A stretch of DNA of 64,000 nucleotides from Symbiodinium natans (taxonomy: Eukaryota > Sar > Dinophyceae > Suessiales > Symbiodiniaceae), in NCBI GenBank assembly GCA_905221605.1, contig CAJNDS010000032.1:33501-97500 (forward strand), in the 5' to 3' direction. A program made the translations under genes and the position numbers. The notes under the pieces are model-generated. The model did not search any database. It was not told the origin of the DNA and saw nothing but the letters and a program-made list of their open reading frames with translations. Below are positions 1 through 9,359 of the stretch, in pieces. The number at the start of each line of letters is the position of its first letter. The stretch's first letter is position 1.

Positions 1-111
1 TGAGACACCTTGTCTTACTTAGCTACCTTTTGCAACCTTCTTGTTTTCTGAGCGAGGTTTTCTTAGTTTGTGAGCTACTTTTTATGATTTTCCGAGTTTT
101 ATGTCATGAAC

Positions 112-785
112 TTTTGCGTTTGAGCCACAATCCTAAACCGAAGCTGCAGATTCAGCGTACAGCGCAAACGTGATAATTCTCCGTTTTTCGCCACTGGTGA
201 GGGGCGTTTGAGACAATTTCGTCACGTTTTGAGCTCTGAGCCGCAATCCTAAACCCAATTTGCAGGTTTCCAAAACCTCATAAAAATCGAGCGCGCCGCA
301 TAAATACGGACACACGAGCAAGCATATGGAAAACATGGGCAAAATCGCCATTTCACTTCTTGGAGCCAAGGCTTCTTACATGGAGTTTAAGCCTTTCAGA
401 GACGGCGTTTCACCTTTTGGGGTTTAGGATGCAGCGCGCAGCGCAAACGCGATAATTCTCCGTTCTTCGCAACCAGTGAGGGGCGTTTGAGACAATTTCG
501 TCACGTTTTGAGCTTTGAGCCACAATCCTAAACCCAATTTGCAGGTTTCCAAAACCTCATAAAAATCGAGCGCGCCGCATAAATACGGACACACGAGCAA
601 GCGTATGGAAAACATGGGCAAAATCGCCATTTCACTTCTTGGAGCCAAGGCTTCTTACATGGAGTTTAGGCCTTTCAGAGACGGCGTTTCACCTTAGGAT
701 GCAGCGCGCAGCGCAAACGCGATAATTCTCCGTTCTTCGCAACCAGTGAGGGGCGTTTGAGACAATTTCGTCACGTTTTGAGCTT
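112..785. repeat. Tandem repeat, ~270-279 bp unit, about 2.4 copies
   Basis: The string GATAATTCTCCG recurs at about 172, 451 and 721, giving spacings of 279 and 270 bp, and the flanking sequence (CGTTTGAGACAATTTCGTC, GAGCCACAATCCTAAACCC) repeats with it. Minus-strand ORFs of 78 and 74 codons in successive units are near-identical to each other only because the unit repeats; nothing marks them as genes. The third copy breaks off near 785, where unrelated sequence begins. Confidence 0.9.
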
Positions 786-1438
786 TAATGATTCTATCCT
801 CCCACCACGGTTTTGCAGGACCGCCCTCCCCACATTGCAGTCTGGCGTTCAGCTAGGTCCTGCGTGGTCCTTTCAGCCCCTTTTGCCCCTGGGAAGGTGC
901 TCAGAGAAGGGTCCTGCTGCGTTCCTGGTGGGTTCTGTGGTACGATCAGTACTGCGTGTCACGGGAAGTGTCAGCGTGTTGCTTTGGCTTACTTGTTTGT
1001 TCTGCCGGCTGCCGATCAGTACAGCCGATAGTTTATCAAAGTCCCGCCCGCTCCGGGTGAACTGATGGTGCAGCGGAGCTGCTGCGGAGGAGGAGCTGTT
1101 GCACCCATGTGTGCTTCTCCAATTGGAGTCCTTGAAGCAGCGGCCTGGGGTCGAGTGACGATAGGCAGGCTGGGCCCTGCCCAGCTACTTGCTGCCAAAA
1201 GTGTGTCCGCGTGTGATGGCTGAAGTAGAGCTTATTCAGCGCAGCCCACATGAGCAGCCCCGCCCTCACTGCTCAGAGCCCCCGCTGCCCCAAGAGGCTC
1301 AGGACCGAAGAGCCGCAGCGCAGTCCTAAACCTCACCGCTCTCACCGCCGAACGTTACAAGCAACAATTCCTTTGCACTGCCAACGTGCAACCAGCAAAA
1401 TTAGTAATTCAGGCCTTGCATTTTGCAAGCCTTGAGCC
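786..1438. other. Leader region of the Rep-like gene, with a 10-bp direct repeat
   Basis: No convincing gene is seen here. CGATCAGTAC occurs at 943-952 and again at 1013-1022, 70 bp apart and about 420 bp upstream of the Rep-like start codon. Rep proteins of small circular replicons bind short direct repeats (iterons), so the pair is recorded, but two copies of a 10-mer could be chance. Short ORFs on both strands look like noise. Confidence 0.35.
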
Positions 1439-2899
1439 ATGGAGCCCAACAAGAGGCGACGGCTGTGTGGCAAGCAAGCTCCGATTGAAGGCCTCAACAC
1501 AAGGGACACCCGAAACGCATTGCAGACTTTCATCCGGGACAGGTGGGTAGCGCAACAAATGACAGCTCGGAATCTGCGTGGACATGAGCAACGGCAGCGG
1601 CTGAGGGTGGAATTCAGCAGCAAACCGGACAAAAGCGCCGTTTTGGAAGGTATGCGAGACCAGGTCCCGCAGAACTTGCGAGCAGCGGCCCGCTCCCTCC
1701 TGGCAAGCTGGACGATAGAAACACCCATCGTCCAGGAACCCGTGTTGTTGTCATATCGTGGATGCGGCACCATGTTTCGCTACAGTGGGTCTTGGTCGAA
1801 GATTGAGGATGCTTCTATCACCTTGCTTTTGACGGACCAGAAGCCATCAATTGATGAGGTCTGCCAATTGCTACGTGCAAATGCAGAGGTCCTGCGTTTG
1901 TGGTCTGACTTTCAGGACTTTGTGAAGGACTTGCAGCGTCGCTTTCACTTGGATCGCGCCACAGCTGCCTTGGAGCTCCACAGCCAAGTGAGTCTTGAGC
2001 GGAAGCAGGCGGCTGTGCACTTGCATCTGATGTGGGACAGCAGAAAAAGTGTGTCCATGGGCAAAGGTGATGTCGTCTTTCGTGGGGCGCCGCCCCACAT
2101 GTCTGTGGACTGTGCGCAGGCTCGCGGGAGATCCTGTCGCAAGGCCTGGGATCAGGGACACTACTATCTGCAATGCCCCAAGATCGGTGCAATTTACATG
2201 ACAACCACGGCCGCGTGCTACACATGCTTTGGGGTGTCGCCCGAATGGGTGACTTCTCTGTGGCAAAGCTGCAAGATCACCAAAGAGACGGCCGAGAAAG
2301 AATATGTGAAGTGCAAAAAACACGTCCGGGCGTACCTGGAGAATGTGAAATTTCACACCCAGTGTGTTCGTGCCGATGCTGTGGCTGAACGACAGGCAGC
2401 TGCCTTGCGTGACTTGCAGCCCTTGATGAGAGACCCCATTCGAGTACAGCAGGTGGAGTCCGATTTTCTGCCACAATTCAGACGGCCAATGTTTCGGCGC
2501 AAGTTTCTTGTCTTGACAGGCCCTACAAGATTGGGAAAGACTATTTATGGCCGTGGCTTGTTTGGGCATGATGCCACTCTGGAGCTCAACTGCTCCGGCG
2601 TCCTTCATCCGGACTTGCGTGAGTACGACCCACTTCGCCACAAAGCAATCCTTTTCGACGAGGCCTGCTGCCAGATGGTTTTGGCCCACAGAAAGCTTTT
2701 CCAGGGCCCTGTCGAGGAAGTCACTTTGGCCCATAGCTCCACGAACATGTACAGCTACTCGGTCTTCGTGTATGGTGTGGCCATGATTACCTCTAACTCC
2801 TGGCGCACAGAGCTGCAAGATTGCAGTCCGGAAGACCAGGAATGGCTTCGTGGAAATTCGATATGCATCGATTGCGATGTGCCTCTGTACAAGCCGTGA
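1439..2899 (+). CDS. Rep-like protein: HUH endonuclease-like region plus superfamily 3 helicase
   Basis: Uninterrupted 486-codon ORF from ATG. The C-terminal third carries a superfamily 3 helicase: Walker A GPTRLGKT at residues 361-368, Walker B AILFDE at 403-408, and motif C AMITSN ending at N453. Upstream, VHLHL at 193-197 fits an HUH (His-hydrophobic-His) metal-binding motif, and tyrosines 242/243 in GHYYLQCPKIG lie about 47 residues later, the spacing expected of the catalytic tyrosine. That order, nuclease then helicase, is that of Rep proteins of circular single-stranded DNA replicons (CRESS type). The N-terminal ~100 residues match nothing I recognise. No stop or frameshift breaks it and no intron is evident, so it could be an endogenised replicon gene or a cellular transposon-like gene. 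The helicase call is firm; nuclease activity is inferred from motifs only. Confidence 0.8.
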   Translation: MEPNKRRRLCGKQAPIEGLNTRDTRNALQTFIRDRWVAQQMTARNLRGHEQRQRLRVEFSSKPDKSAVLEGMRDQVPQNLRAAARSLLASWTIETPIVQEPVLLSYRGCGTMFRYSGSWSKIEDASITLLLTDQKPSIDEVCQLLRANAEVLRLWSDFQDFVKDLQRRFHLDRATAALELHSQVSLERKQAAVHLHLMWDSRKSVSMGKGDVVFRGAPPHMSVDCAQARGRSCRKAWDQGHYYLQCPKIGAIYMTTTAACYTCFGVSPEWVTSLWQSCKITKETAEKEYVKCKKHVRAYLENVKFHTQCVRADAVAERQAAALRDLQPLMRDPIRVQQVESDFLPQFRRPMFRRKFLVLTGPTRLGKTIYGRGLFGHDATLELNCSGVLHPDLREYDPLRHKAILFDEACCQMVLAHRKLFQGPVEEVTLAHSSTNMYSYSVFVYGVAMITSNSWRTELQDCSPEDQEWLRGNSICIDCDVPLYKP

Positions 2900-2959
2900 G
2901 CGTGCAAAAAGTCGCTTTTGCCCGACCGCAGGACGGGACCCCTGCCCTGAAAGCCTCAA

Positions 2960-3800
2960 GATCATGTCTTCTGTTTTCAGTTTGGGTGGCCCCGTTCTGC
3001 GACCAAGCGTGTTTCGGGTCAGGCTGCCCTCAGAAGCTGCAACTCACACCTTCTGCTTACCTGCAGAAGACTTCCTGAAAGTGTCTGGTCTGTATCGGCG
3101 CAGAAGGAACACCAAAGTGGCCAGTCTGTGTCAGCACTGGAGGAAAGCCCCCAGTAAGGCTGTGCTGCAACCTCAGATTTTTCGTGGGAAGCAAAGACCG
3201 CGGGGAGGCCACGCTGCAACCAAGATTTTTTGGGGGAGGCTGAGAAGCTGCCCCTAAGGCTTCTGCCTATGTGCAGAAGCCTTGCTGAAAGTATCCGGTC
3301 TGTGTCGGCACGGAATGAACACCAAAGTAGCCGGTCGGTGCAAATGAACCTGGCAGGCGTAGTCGGTCTATATCGACCCCTGGATTTTGCCTGAAAGCCG
3401 CAAAAGTACGCGGTTGTGTTTGGTGAGCAAGGAAAAACTCCGAGGAGGGGGCTGGACGCGTGCCCGCGCGCGGGGGACCGCGCTGCCGTTATTCTTTTGG
3501 GTGAGGCTGCAGCCTCAGAATTTTGGGTCTGGTGGGAAGCAGAGATTTCGGCTGCTGTGTTATTCCATGGAGAGTGTTTCACCCGTCACTACGAGCGAAT
3601 CGGCTTGGAGACAGACTCACTGTGCTGCTGATGCGGTAAACGAGCTAGCTTCAAAAAAAAAAAAGGGAAGCAAAGATTCCGGGGAGGCTGTGCTGCAGCC
3701 TCAGAATTGTCGGTCAGGTGGGAAGCAAAGATGCCGAAGAGGGCGTGCTGCAGCCAAGGATTTGTTGTTCTCTGTTTCTGCCTATCCGCAGAAGCTTGAC
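2960..3800. repeat. Degenerate repeats with recurring 20-nt hairpins
   Basis: A block containing TGTCGGCGCAGAAGGAACAC-like text recurs near 3090, 3300 and 3815, and GCTGCAGCCTCAGAATT with GTGGGAAGCAAAGA recurs several times. Three copies carry a hairpin: CTTCTGC-6nt-GCAGAAG at 3050-3069 and 3260-3279, and TTCTGC-6nt-GCAGAA at 3776-3793. The array follows the Rep-like stop directly. Short ORFs here shift frame between repeats and are not annotated. Confidence 0.75.
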
Positions 3801-4378
3801 TGAAGGAAACCTGTCTGTGTCGGCGCAAAAGGAGTCGTGGGAACTGCTAGCTGGAGGCTCAAAAATGTGTACATGTCGGTCTACATTCGGACTTGGGCAA
3901 TCTTGCCAATGCAATCTTGCTCGACTCGAAGGTCCTGAAAGTAGATGCCCGAAACTGGCAGAAAACCCGAGGCCCTATGTGGTGACCTCCACAGTATCTT
4001 GCATGCTGAGCAAAGTACCAGCATCCAAAGGAAGGAACAAGCAAGCATTGCTGTAAAAACCCAGCAACAAAGTCTCACACCAAGAACTCCAGGCTTTTCC
4101 ATGGAAAGCTGTGCTGCCTTTGGCTAACTTTAGCTACGGACTTCAGATTCTTTCTTCTTTGCAGAGTTAACGTTCCAGGTCTTTCTGCTGTGCAGCAAAC
4201 CACAGCCTGCAGTCTAATACAACTGCTTCTCTGCTAAGAGCCTTCTTGCCAGACTTCAGACTACGTGCTAAATGTTAGGACAGCTACAGAAGTAACCTTC
4301 TTTTTTCTCGTCCAAGACAGCTTTTCAAGAAGCTTCCAAACATACTGTTTGTGCAGTGTATCTCTTCCAAGAAACCTT
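3801..4378. other. No gene recognised
   Basis: Tail of the degenerate repeat block, then unique-looking sequence. ORFs under 115 codons occur on both strands with no motif or splice-bounded exon that I could support. Confidence 0.4.
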
Positions 4379-4565
4379 GCAGCGTTGCAGTCCAAGTTCA
4401 GCCGGTGCGTGGTTTGTGGTCTGCAAAGCCCGGAGTGGGCTTCATACTGGGGAATGCCCTTTGTACCGCTAAACGGTCAACCGTCCAGCTTTAACAAGGG
4501 GCCAAAGAGCGTCGCAAGAAGCTTTCCAAGTAGCTGTCTGCAAGAAGGGCTTTTGCAATGCACGT
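4379..4565 (+). repeat. Dispersed repeat, copy 1 (partial)
   Basis: Aligns by eye with 9360-9540. Both have AGCGTTG(C/T)AGTCCAAG, then CCGGTGCGT, GGAGTGGGCTT, AAACGGTCAACCGTCC and GAAGGGCTT(T/C)TGCAA, in the same order and similar spacing. It diverges after about 4565. Confidence 0.75.
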
Positions 4566-4779
4566 TACCCGGATTAAACACTTTTGGTCTGACGCAGTTC
4601 CCAGCCAACATCTTTTGTTCTGCCAAGAATTTGATTTTCTGTTCTAAACAGATTTTCCAAAAGTACCAAAATCAAACAGAACCAAAACTTGAAAGACACG
4701 CAAAATTCAGAGATTTCAATCAAGCTCCAAGCTTTGAGAACAAAGTCTCGAATCATGTTTCAAGTTGGACTTTGGGAAA

Positions 4780-5606
4780 GCTTGGAGGTGTTGAAATGAG
4801 TTTTAGAGTTTTGAAGTTAGAGTTTTTGGTTGAAGTGGTGAGTTTTGGAGTTAAGCTTTTGGGGTTTGGAGTTATTTTTGGGCTTTTTTGGAGTTGGAGT
4901 TTTGGGATTAGAGGTTTGGGTTAGTTTCAGGGTTTGGAGTTTTGGATTGGAGTTTTGGATTGGAGAGGTTGGTTAAAGTTATTTTTAGTTAGATTTTCAA
5001 GTTTTGGGGGTTAATTTCGGGGTTTGAGTCAGAGTTTTGGGTCTTTGGAGTCAAAGTTTTGGGGTTAGAGCGAGCTGCGGTGATGCCAAATTGAAAAACT
5101 GGTTTTTGGGGACTTTTTGGAAAGTTTTGCACAGAGAAGCAGTGGAGTTTGGAGAAGCCGTGCTTCTCAAGATTTTTTGCATAGAAAAGCAACGGGGGGT
5201 TTTGTAATTTTTAGCACAGAGAAGCAGCTTTCGAAGCTTCGAGAAGAAGTTTCGAAAAACTGTGCTTCTATTAGGTAAAGGGCCTCTAAGTGGGCTAAGG
5301 GTAGTAGGGCAAGAGTTTTTGGGCTAAGGGCTGTGAAGGGCAGTTCTAAGGTTCTCTGGGCTAAGGGCAGTGAAGGGCAGTGAAAGGCCTCTAAGGGCCT
5401 CTAAGGGTCTCTGGGCTAAGAGTGAAGGGCAGTAAGGCTTCTAAGGGTCTCTGGGCTGGTTCAAGGTTTCGGTTAAGGGTTTTGGGTTAAGGGTTTTGGA
5501 AGGTTTCGGTTGAGAGTTTTGGGTTAAGGGTTTTGGGTTAAGGGTTTTTGGATTAAGGGTTTTGGGTTTAGCGTTTGGGGTTTAGGGTTTAGGGCTTAGG
5601 GTTGAA
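4780..5606 (+). repeat. G/T-rich tract grading into telomere-like repeats
   Basis: From about 4780 the plus strand is dominated by G and T, with variants of GAGTTTTGGGGTTTGG, then GGGCTAAGGGC units (5280-5460), then GGGTTAAGGGTTTT and TTTAGGG variants (5460-5606). TTTAGGG is the plant-type telomere repeat, also reported for dinoflagellates; here it is degenerate and interstitial. No gene is seen. Confidence 0.75.
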
Positions 5607-5726
5607 GGCAAGCCCAGTGCAGGCCCGGCAAACGCTCACCGCAGGCAAGCCTCTCGCAGAGGCAGGAGCTGCGGCCATTCACCTGTGCAGGCAAGCGCCG
5701 CCACCACCAGAACCGCGCGTTATTCC

Positions 5727-6097
5727 TGCAATGCCCGGCAATGTTGCAGCAAGGTCCGTGCAAACATCTTGGATGCTACAGCGCCATTAATGCTTTGCGG
5801 TAATGTGCCCGATTGGCGTCCAAAATGCGCGGTTTCCGGCTTCGTTTTTGGAGTTGTTTTCTGGGCATTTCTTCATGCCAGCAGCAGCCAGGGCACAGAA
5901 TTTTGCGGCCCGCGCCGTGGGCGCAGTTTCGGAACTCCACCAGAATTTTCGTTATTGGGGTCGTGCTTTTGGCTCCACGTATTTGTTTATTTGGCGGGCT
6001 GCTTTGTCTTCCCGCCCCGGCGACCAGTTTTCGTCCCATTTTGGTGGTCGGGTTTCCGGCCCGCTCGGCGGGCCCAAAAAGCTGATCCAGGCACAGT
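5727..6097 (+). repeat. Dispersed repeat, copy 2
   Basis: Runs from TGCAATGCCCGGCAATGT through CGTGCAAACATCTTGGATGC, GTTTCCGGCTTCGTTTTTGG, TTTCTTCATGCCAGCAGC and CCGGCGACCAGTTTTCGTCC to AAAAAGCTGATCCAGGCAC. It is the least interrupted copy and serves as reference for copies 3 and 4. ORFs occur on both strands inside it, but copies differ by frame-breaking indels, so none is called. Confidence 0.85.
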
Positions 6098-6285
6098 ATC
6101 GCAAGGATGCCATCAGGCAAGTAGCATGATCGAATTGTCTGCAAGAAGGGCTTCTGCAACGCCCGGCAATGTCACAGCAAGGTCCGTGCAAACATCTTGG
6201 ATGCTACAGCGCCATTAATGCTTTGCGGTAATGTGCCCGATTGGCGTCCAAAATGCGCGGTTTCCGGCTTCGTTTTTGGAGGAAA

Positions 6286-6728
6286 TGGAAATAGAAAATG
6301 AAAGACAAAGAACCTCTTTAATGTTGGATTGTAAATATAATGTCCTCCACAAAGCCATTCTATTAAAGATGGAAATGGAGATAATGGGTTCCCATTAAGA
6401 AGAAGTAAATAATAATTCCAGAAAACCAAGTATTTGGATTATAAAAATATGAAGCATAAGATATAGCTCTTCCAAGATGAAGAAATATAAAAAGAAAGAC
6501 AAATGATACACCATTAGAATGAAGATAACGTAAACACCATCCATAATATATTTCTCTAATTAAAAAGAAAAGAGAAAAATATGCTGAATTAATATCTGAT
6601 GTATAATGTAAACCTAAGAAGATTCCTGTAATAATTTGTAATAAAATAGTAATTCCTAATAAAAAACCAATATTCCAAAAATAATTTATGATCAAAGGAC
6701 AAGGATATGATTGTAAATGAGATTTCAT
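6286..6728 (-). pseudogene. cob: Cytochrome b (cob) fragment, internally deleted and frameshifted
   Basis: The minus strand reads MKSHLQSYPCPL, GITILLQIITGIFLGLHY, REIYYGWCLRYLHSNG and YFYNPNTWFSGII, the N-terminal half of mitochondrial cytochrome b (complex III, haem-binding helices). At about 6391/6390 the frame changes and the reading jumps to SLIEWLCGGHYIYNPTLKRF. The stretch that normally lies between, with the conserved GQMSFWGATVI motif and roughly 20-25 residues, is absent. The copy then stops at FHFLFPF where nuclear repeat sequence begins, so the C-terminal half is missing too. It cannot make a working protein. Dinoflagellate mitochondrial genomes themselves hold many broken cob copies, so the break may predate the move to the nucleus. 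Confidence 0.93.
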
Positions 6729-8543
6729 TAGTAATACAAAATATGCTGCATTCACTTTGTTTTGCGTTTCATGCGTACGGACACCAAGAACGGGCGAATG
6801 AGGCTCATGGTGGTTCCTTTCCTAGTGCTTTTAGTTCCTTTTCCAGTATCTTGACACCCTAACCTCTGTCTCTAGGAGTTAATCTGTTGAGTCGTGAAGG
6901 TAACAGCCAGGATGGGAGAATGAGGGTGAAAAGGGCCAAATAATAAGTCCTTTAAAGGGGCCCTTTTCATCTCCCTCATTCGTGCCCCCTTTTTAATACT
7001 ATTATTGCGTCCGTGCTTTCATTACGACGCAATTATATTATTACAAAGGGGATTCGTTCGTACACTCACTCCTTATTATTATTAGTACGAAGAGAACAGT
7101 ATTAATGAAGTTATAAGTGAGCTTGCGAGTGCATGAACTTTATTAATACGTGAACGAAGTGGGGCGCTTTCTTCTCTTTCTTATTTTGTAGCGCCCGTAC
7201 AATTACTAATAAAATTACAGTTTTTTCTTTTCTTCGTTCACTGCGGTGCGTGCGTCGTTCACAAGTTCACTTCTTACCACCTTCATTCACTAGTTGTAAT
7301 ATTATTAAAGGTGGTAAAGGGGCTAATTTAGTATATTAAGTGAAGATATGAACGGCCCGTATTTTATCTATTTTATGCCCTTTTCCTCGGGCCGTCTTAA
7401 TAATATTCTTTATGCAAAAGACTTCATTCATTAGGTTTACAAAGGGTTTTAACGGGGCTTTTATCTAATTTATTTAATGTGAAGATAATAAGCTAATAAG
7501 GAACGAAATACACGAACGCATGAAATATTATATTGTAATGAGTGCGTGAGGAAAGCCTTCACTGCCCCCTTCATTCAATTCCTGCAGCATTTTAATATAA
7601 AATACCAGGAATTCTATTGCACATGCACCCTTTATTTGGATTATTAAGTTCATACGCTCTTCAATCACTATTTGTAAGGGTGTACGAAAAGACCCTTGAA
7701 AGTCAATGAATGATTGTGCACATGAACGATATTATGTTGGCAAAGCCCCTATTTTAATGGTGTATTCGTTCACCTATAGAAACCGTATTATTAGCTGGTT
7801 TTGTGGACGCGAGGAATTCACGGACGCCAATTATATTTTATTGTCGCGCAGCATTTCATTCTCAAATTTCTACATTAAATGCACTTTTCTTCATTTTAAT
7901 TGCATTTCATGCGCTTTCTTGTAATTCTATTCATAACGGCTTTCTTGTAAATTTAATAATGAATTTCTGTAATTTAGAAAGTTGTATTCATTGCGCTCAT
8001 TTGTTATTCATTCGCTAGAACTTATTAGAAGCGAGTAAAATGAATGAAAAAAGCTGTAGAAAAGAGGATTTCATTAATAAATTTCCTAATCCTTTTTCTC
8101 TCTTCTTTCTATTAATATTAAAGGGCCTTATTATAATATTCACTGGCCCTTTTAATCTTATTTTCGTTTCTTTGCTTGGTTTTCGTGCGTCTTTCATTCA
8201 CTACGTTCTTTCACTCCTTATAAAACTAAGCGAATAAATGCATGAACTTGTGAAGAGAACGTAACCACTAATCTTGTCTGGTTCTAAGAGCTTATGATTC
8301 ACACTCTGAGACTCATTATTAGGGCCTTTGACTCGCGAATCTCTGATCTTGGCGGTCTCACTTCGTTCTCACCTTATTATTGAATTCATGCGCTCTCTTG
8401 TTTCACGCGTTCACTTATAATTCAATAATAATGTGTTCTCTTCGTAGTACATTCAATCACTTATTCTACAGGAAAGCTTGGGATCTTCCTCACAGCGGTA
8501 ACACTCATAATGGGGCTTCAAGTTTAGGAAAGAAGCACACGGT
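6729..8543. repeat. Mitochondrial-type noncoding DNA with inverted repeats
   Basis: AT-rich with no supportable gene. Clear inverted repeats: 6918-6937 with 6959-6981 (AAAAGGGCC core, one 3-nt bulge), 7352-7359 with 7388-7395 (ACGGCCCG), and 8117-8127 with 8145-8156 (AAAGGGCC core). The word AAAGGG(G)CC or its complement recurs throughout. Small ORFs such as 7706-7924 and 8040-8237 show no homology I recognise. Confidence 0.7.
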
Positions 8544-8973
8544 CTGTTTTCTGGGCAGCTTTCTTCATGCCAGCAGCCAGGGCACAGAATTTTGCGGCCC
8601 GCGCCGTGGGCGCAGTTTTGGAACTGCAGAATTTTCGTTTTTGGGGTCGTGCTTTTGGCTCCAAGTATTTGTTTCTTTGGCGGGCTGCTTTGTCTCCACC
8701 CCGGCGACCAGTTTTCGTCCCATTTTGGTCGTCGGGTTTCCGGCCCGCTCGGCGGCCCAAAAAGCTGATCCAGGCACATTCAGGGCCCATCACGCTGAAG
8801 CTCACTCTGCGACCGGAATCCGGCTTGCAAACCTGGCCCCGGAAATCGTGCTTTTAAGCAACCTAAACCAGCTTAAGAGATGAGTTAGCTGTTCGGCAGC
8901 GCGGACACTTGGCACGTCACTCATAGCGTTTTTCTTCTCAAAAGCGCTAAGCTTCTATGAAACCACGTGGCGC

Positions 8974-9262
8974 CCGCGTTCTTCTGCACGAGAGCACACT
9001 GGGTTTCGGTGGGACCCGCGTTCTTCTGCGTGGGAATGCACTAAAATTCGGCGGGGCCCGCGTTCTTGTTCTTCTGCGTGGGACCGTACCTGGTAAAACC
9101 CGTCTTCTGCGTGGGACCGTGCCGGCTTTCGGCGGACCCGCGTTCTTCTGCGTGGGACCGAACTGGGTTTCGGGGAGGCCCGCGTTCTTCTGCGTGGGAC
9201 CGTGCCTGGTTTCGGTGGGGGACCGCGCTGGGTTTCGGTGGGACCCGCTAAATCGCTCCATT
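8974..9262 (+). repeat. 42-bp minisatellite, about seven units
   Basis: Units start CGCGTTCTTCTGCGTGGGACCG and end near GGTTTCGGTGGGACC, at about 8976, 9018, 9060, 9102, 9138 and 9180. Most are 42 bp, a multiple of three, which explains the 120-codon ORFs open on both strands. I see no reason to call either a gene. Confidence 0.88.
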
Positions 9263-9359
9263 CTTCTGCGTGGGACCGTGGGACCGTACACCCCGTTTGG
9301 GTTATACAAGGCTAATTAAGGGAAGGGGAGGGCCCCGCTGGACCACTTTTTCGTGTAGT

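Larger units (their letters stand above)
6282..8543. other. AT-rich mitochondrial DNA insertion in nuclear DNA
   Basis: Base composition changes sharply at both edges to AT-rich sequence with many hairpins. The left ~450 bp encode dinoflagellate-type cytochrome b on the minus strand; the rest is hairpin-rich noncoding DNA like the spacers of dinoflagellate mitochondrial genomes. Both edges fall inside one dispersed repeat unit. I looked for ribosomal RNA fragments, which such genomes carry in pieces, and could not identify one. A mosaic made during assembly cannot be excluded, but junctions inside a repeat with both halves kept favour a real insertion. Confidence 0.82.
6138..8781 (+). repeat. 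Dispersed repeat, copy 3, split by a mitochondrial DNA insertion
   Basis: The left half (6138-6281) matches copy 2 through GCTTCGTTTTTGGAG. The right half restarts at 8544 with CTGTTTTCTGGGCAGC and continues to AAAAAGCTGATCCAGGCAC at about 8781. Together the halves rebuild one unit with little or nothing missing, so the 2.26 kb between them was inserted into an existing repeat. Confidence 0.88.

Noticed and set aside
133-648. Two related minus-strand ORFs of 78 and 74 codons starting MAPRSEMAILPMFS
   Set aside because: They are the same segment of successive tandem repeat units, and the third unit does not keep it.
1431-1445. CTTGAGCCATGG near the Rep start, partly like the reverse complement of the dinoflagellate spliced leader
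   Set aside because: Wrong orientation for a leader relic and only nine bases match.
6990-7010. TAGTATTAA-like nonanucleotide resembling a CRESS replication origin
   Set aside because: It lies in AT-rich mitochondrial insert, differs at the last base and has no stem around it.
8947-9319. Paired 120-codon ORFs on opposite strands
   Set aside because: The 42-bp tandem unit is a multiple of three, so any frame free of stops in one unit stays open. No start context or homology.
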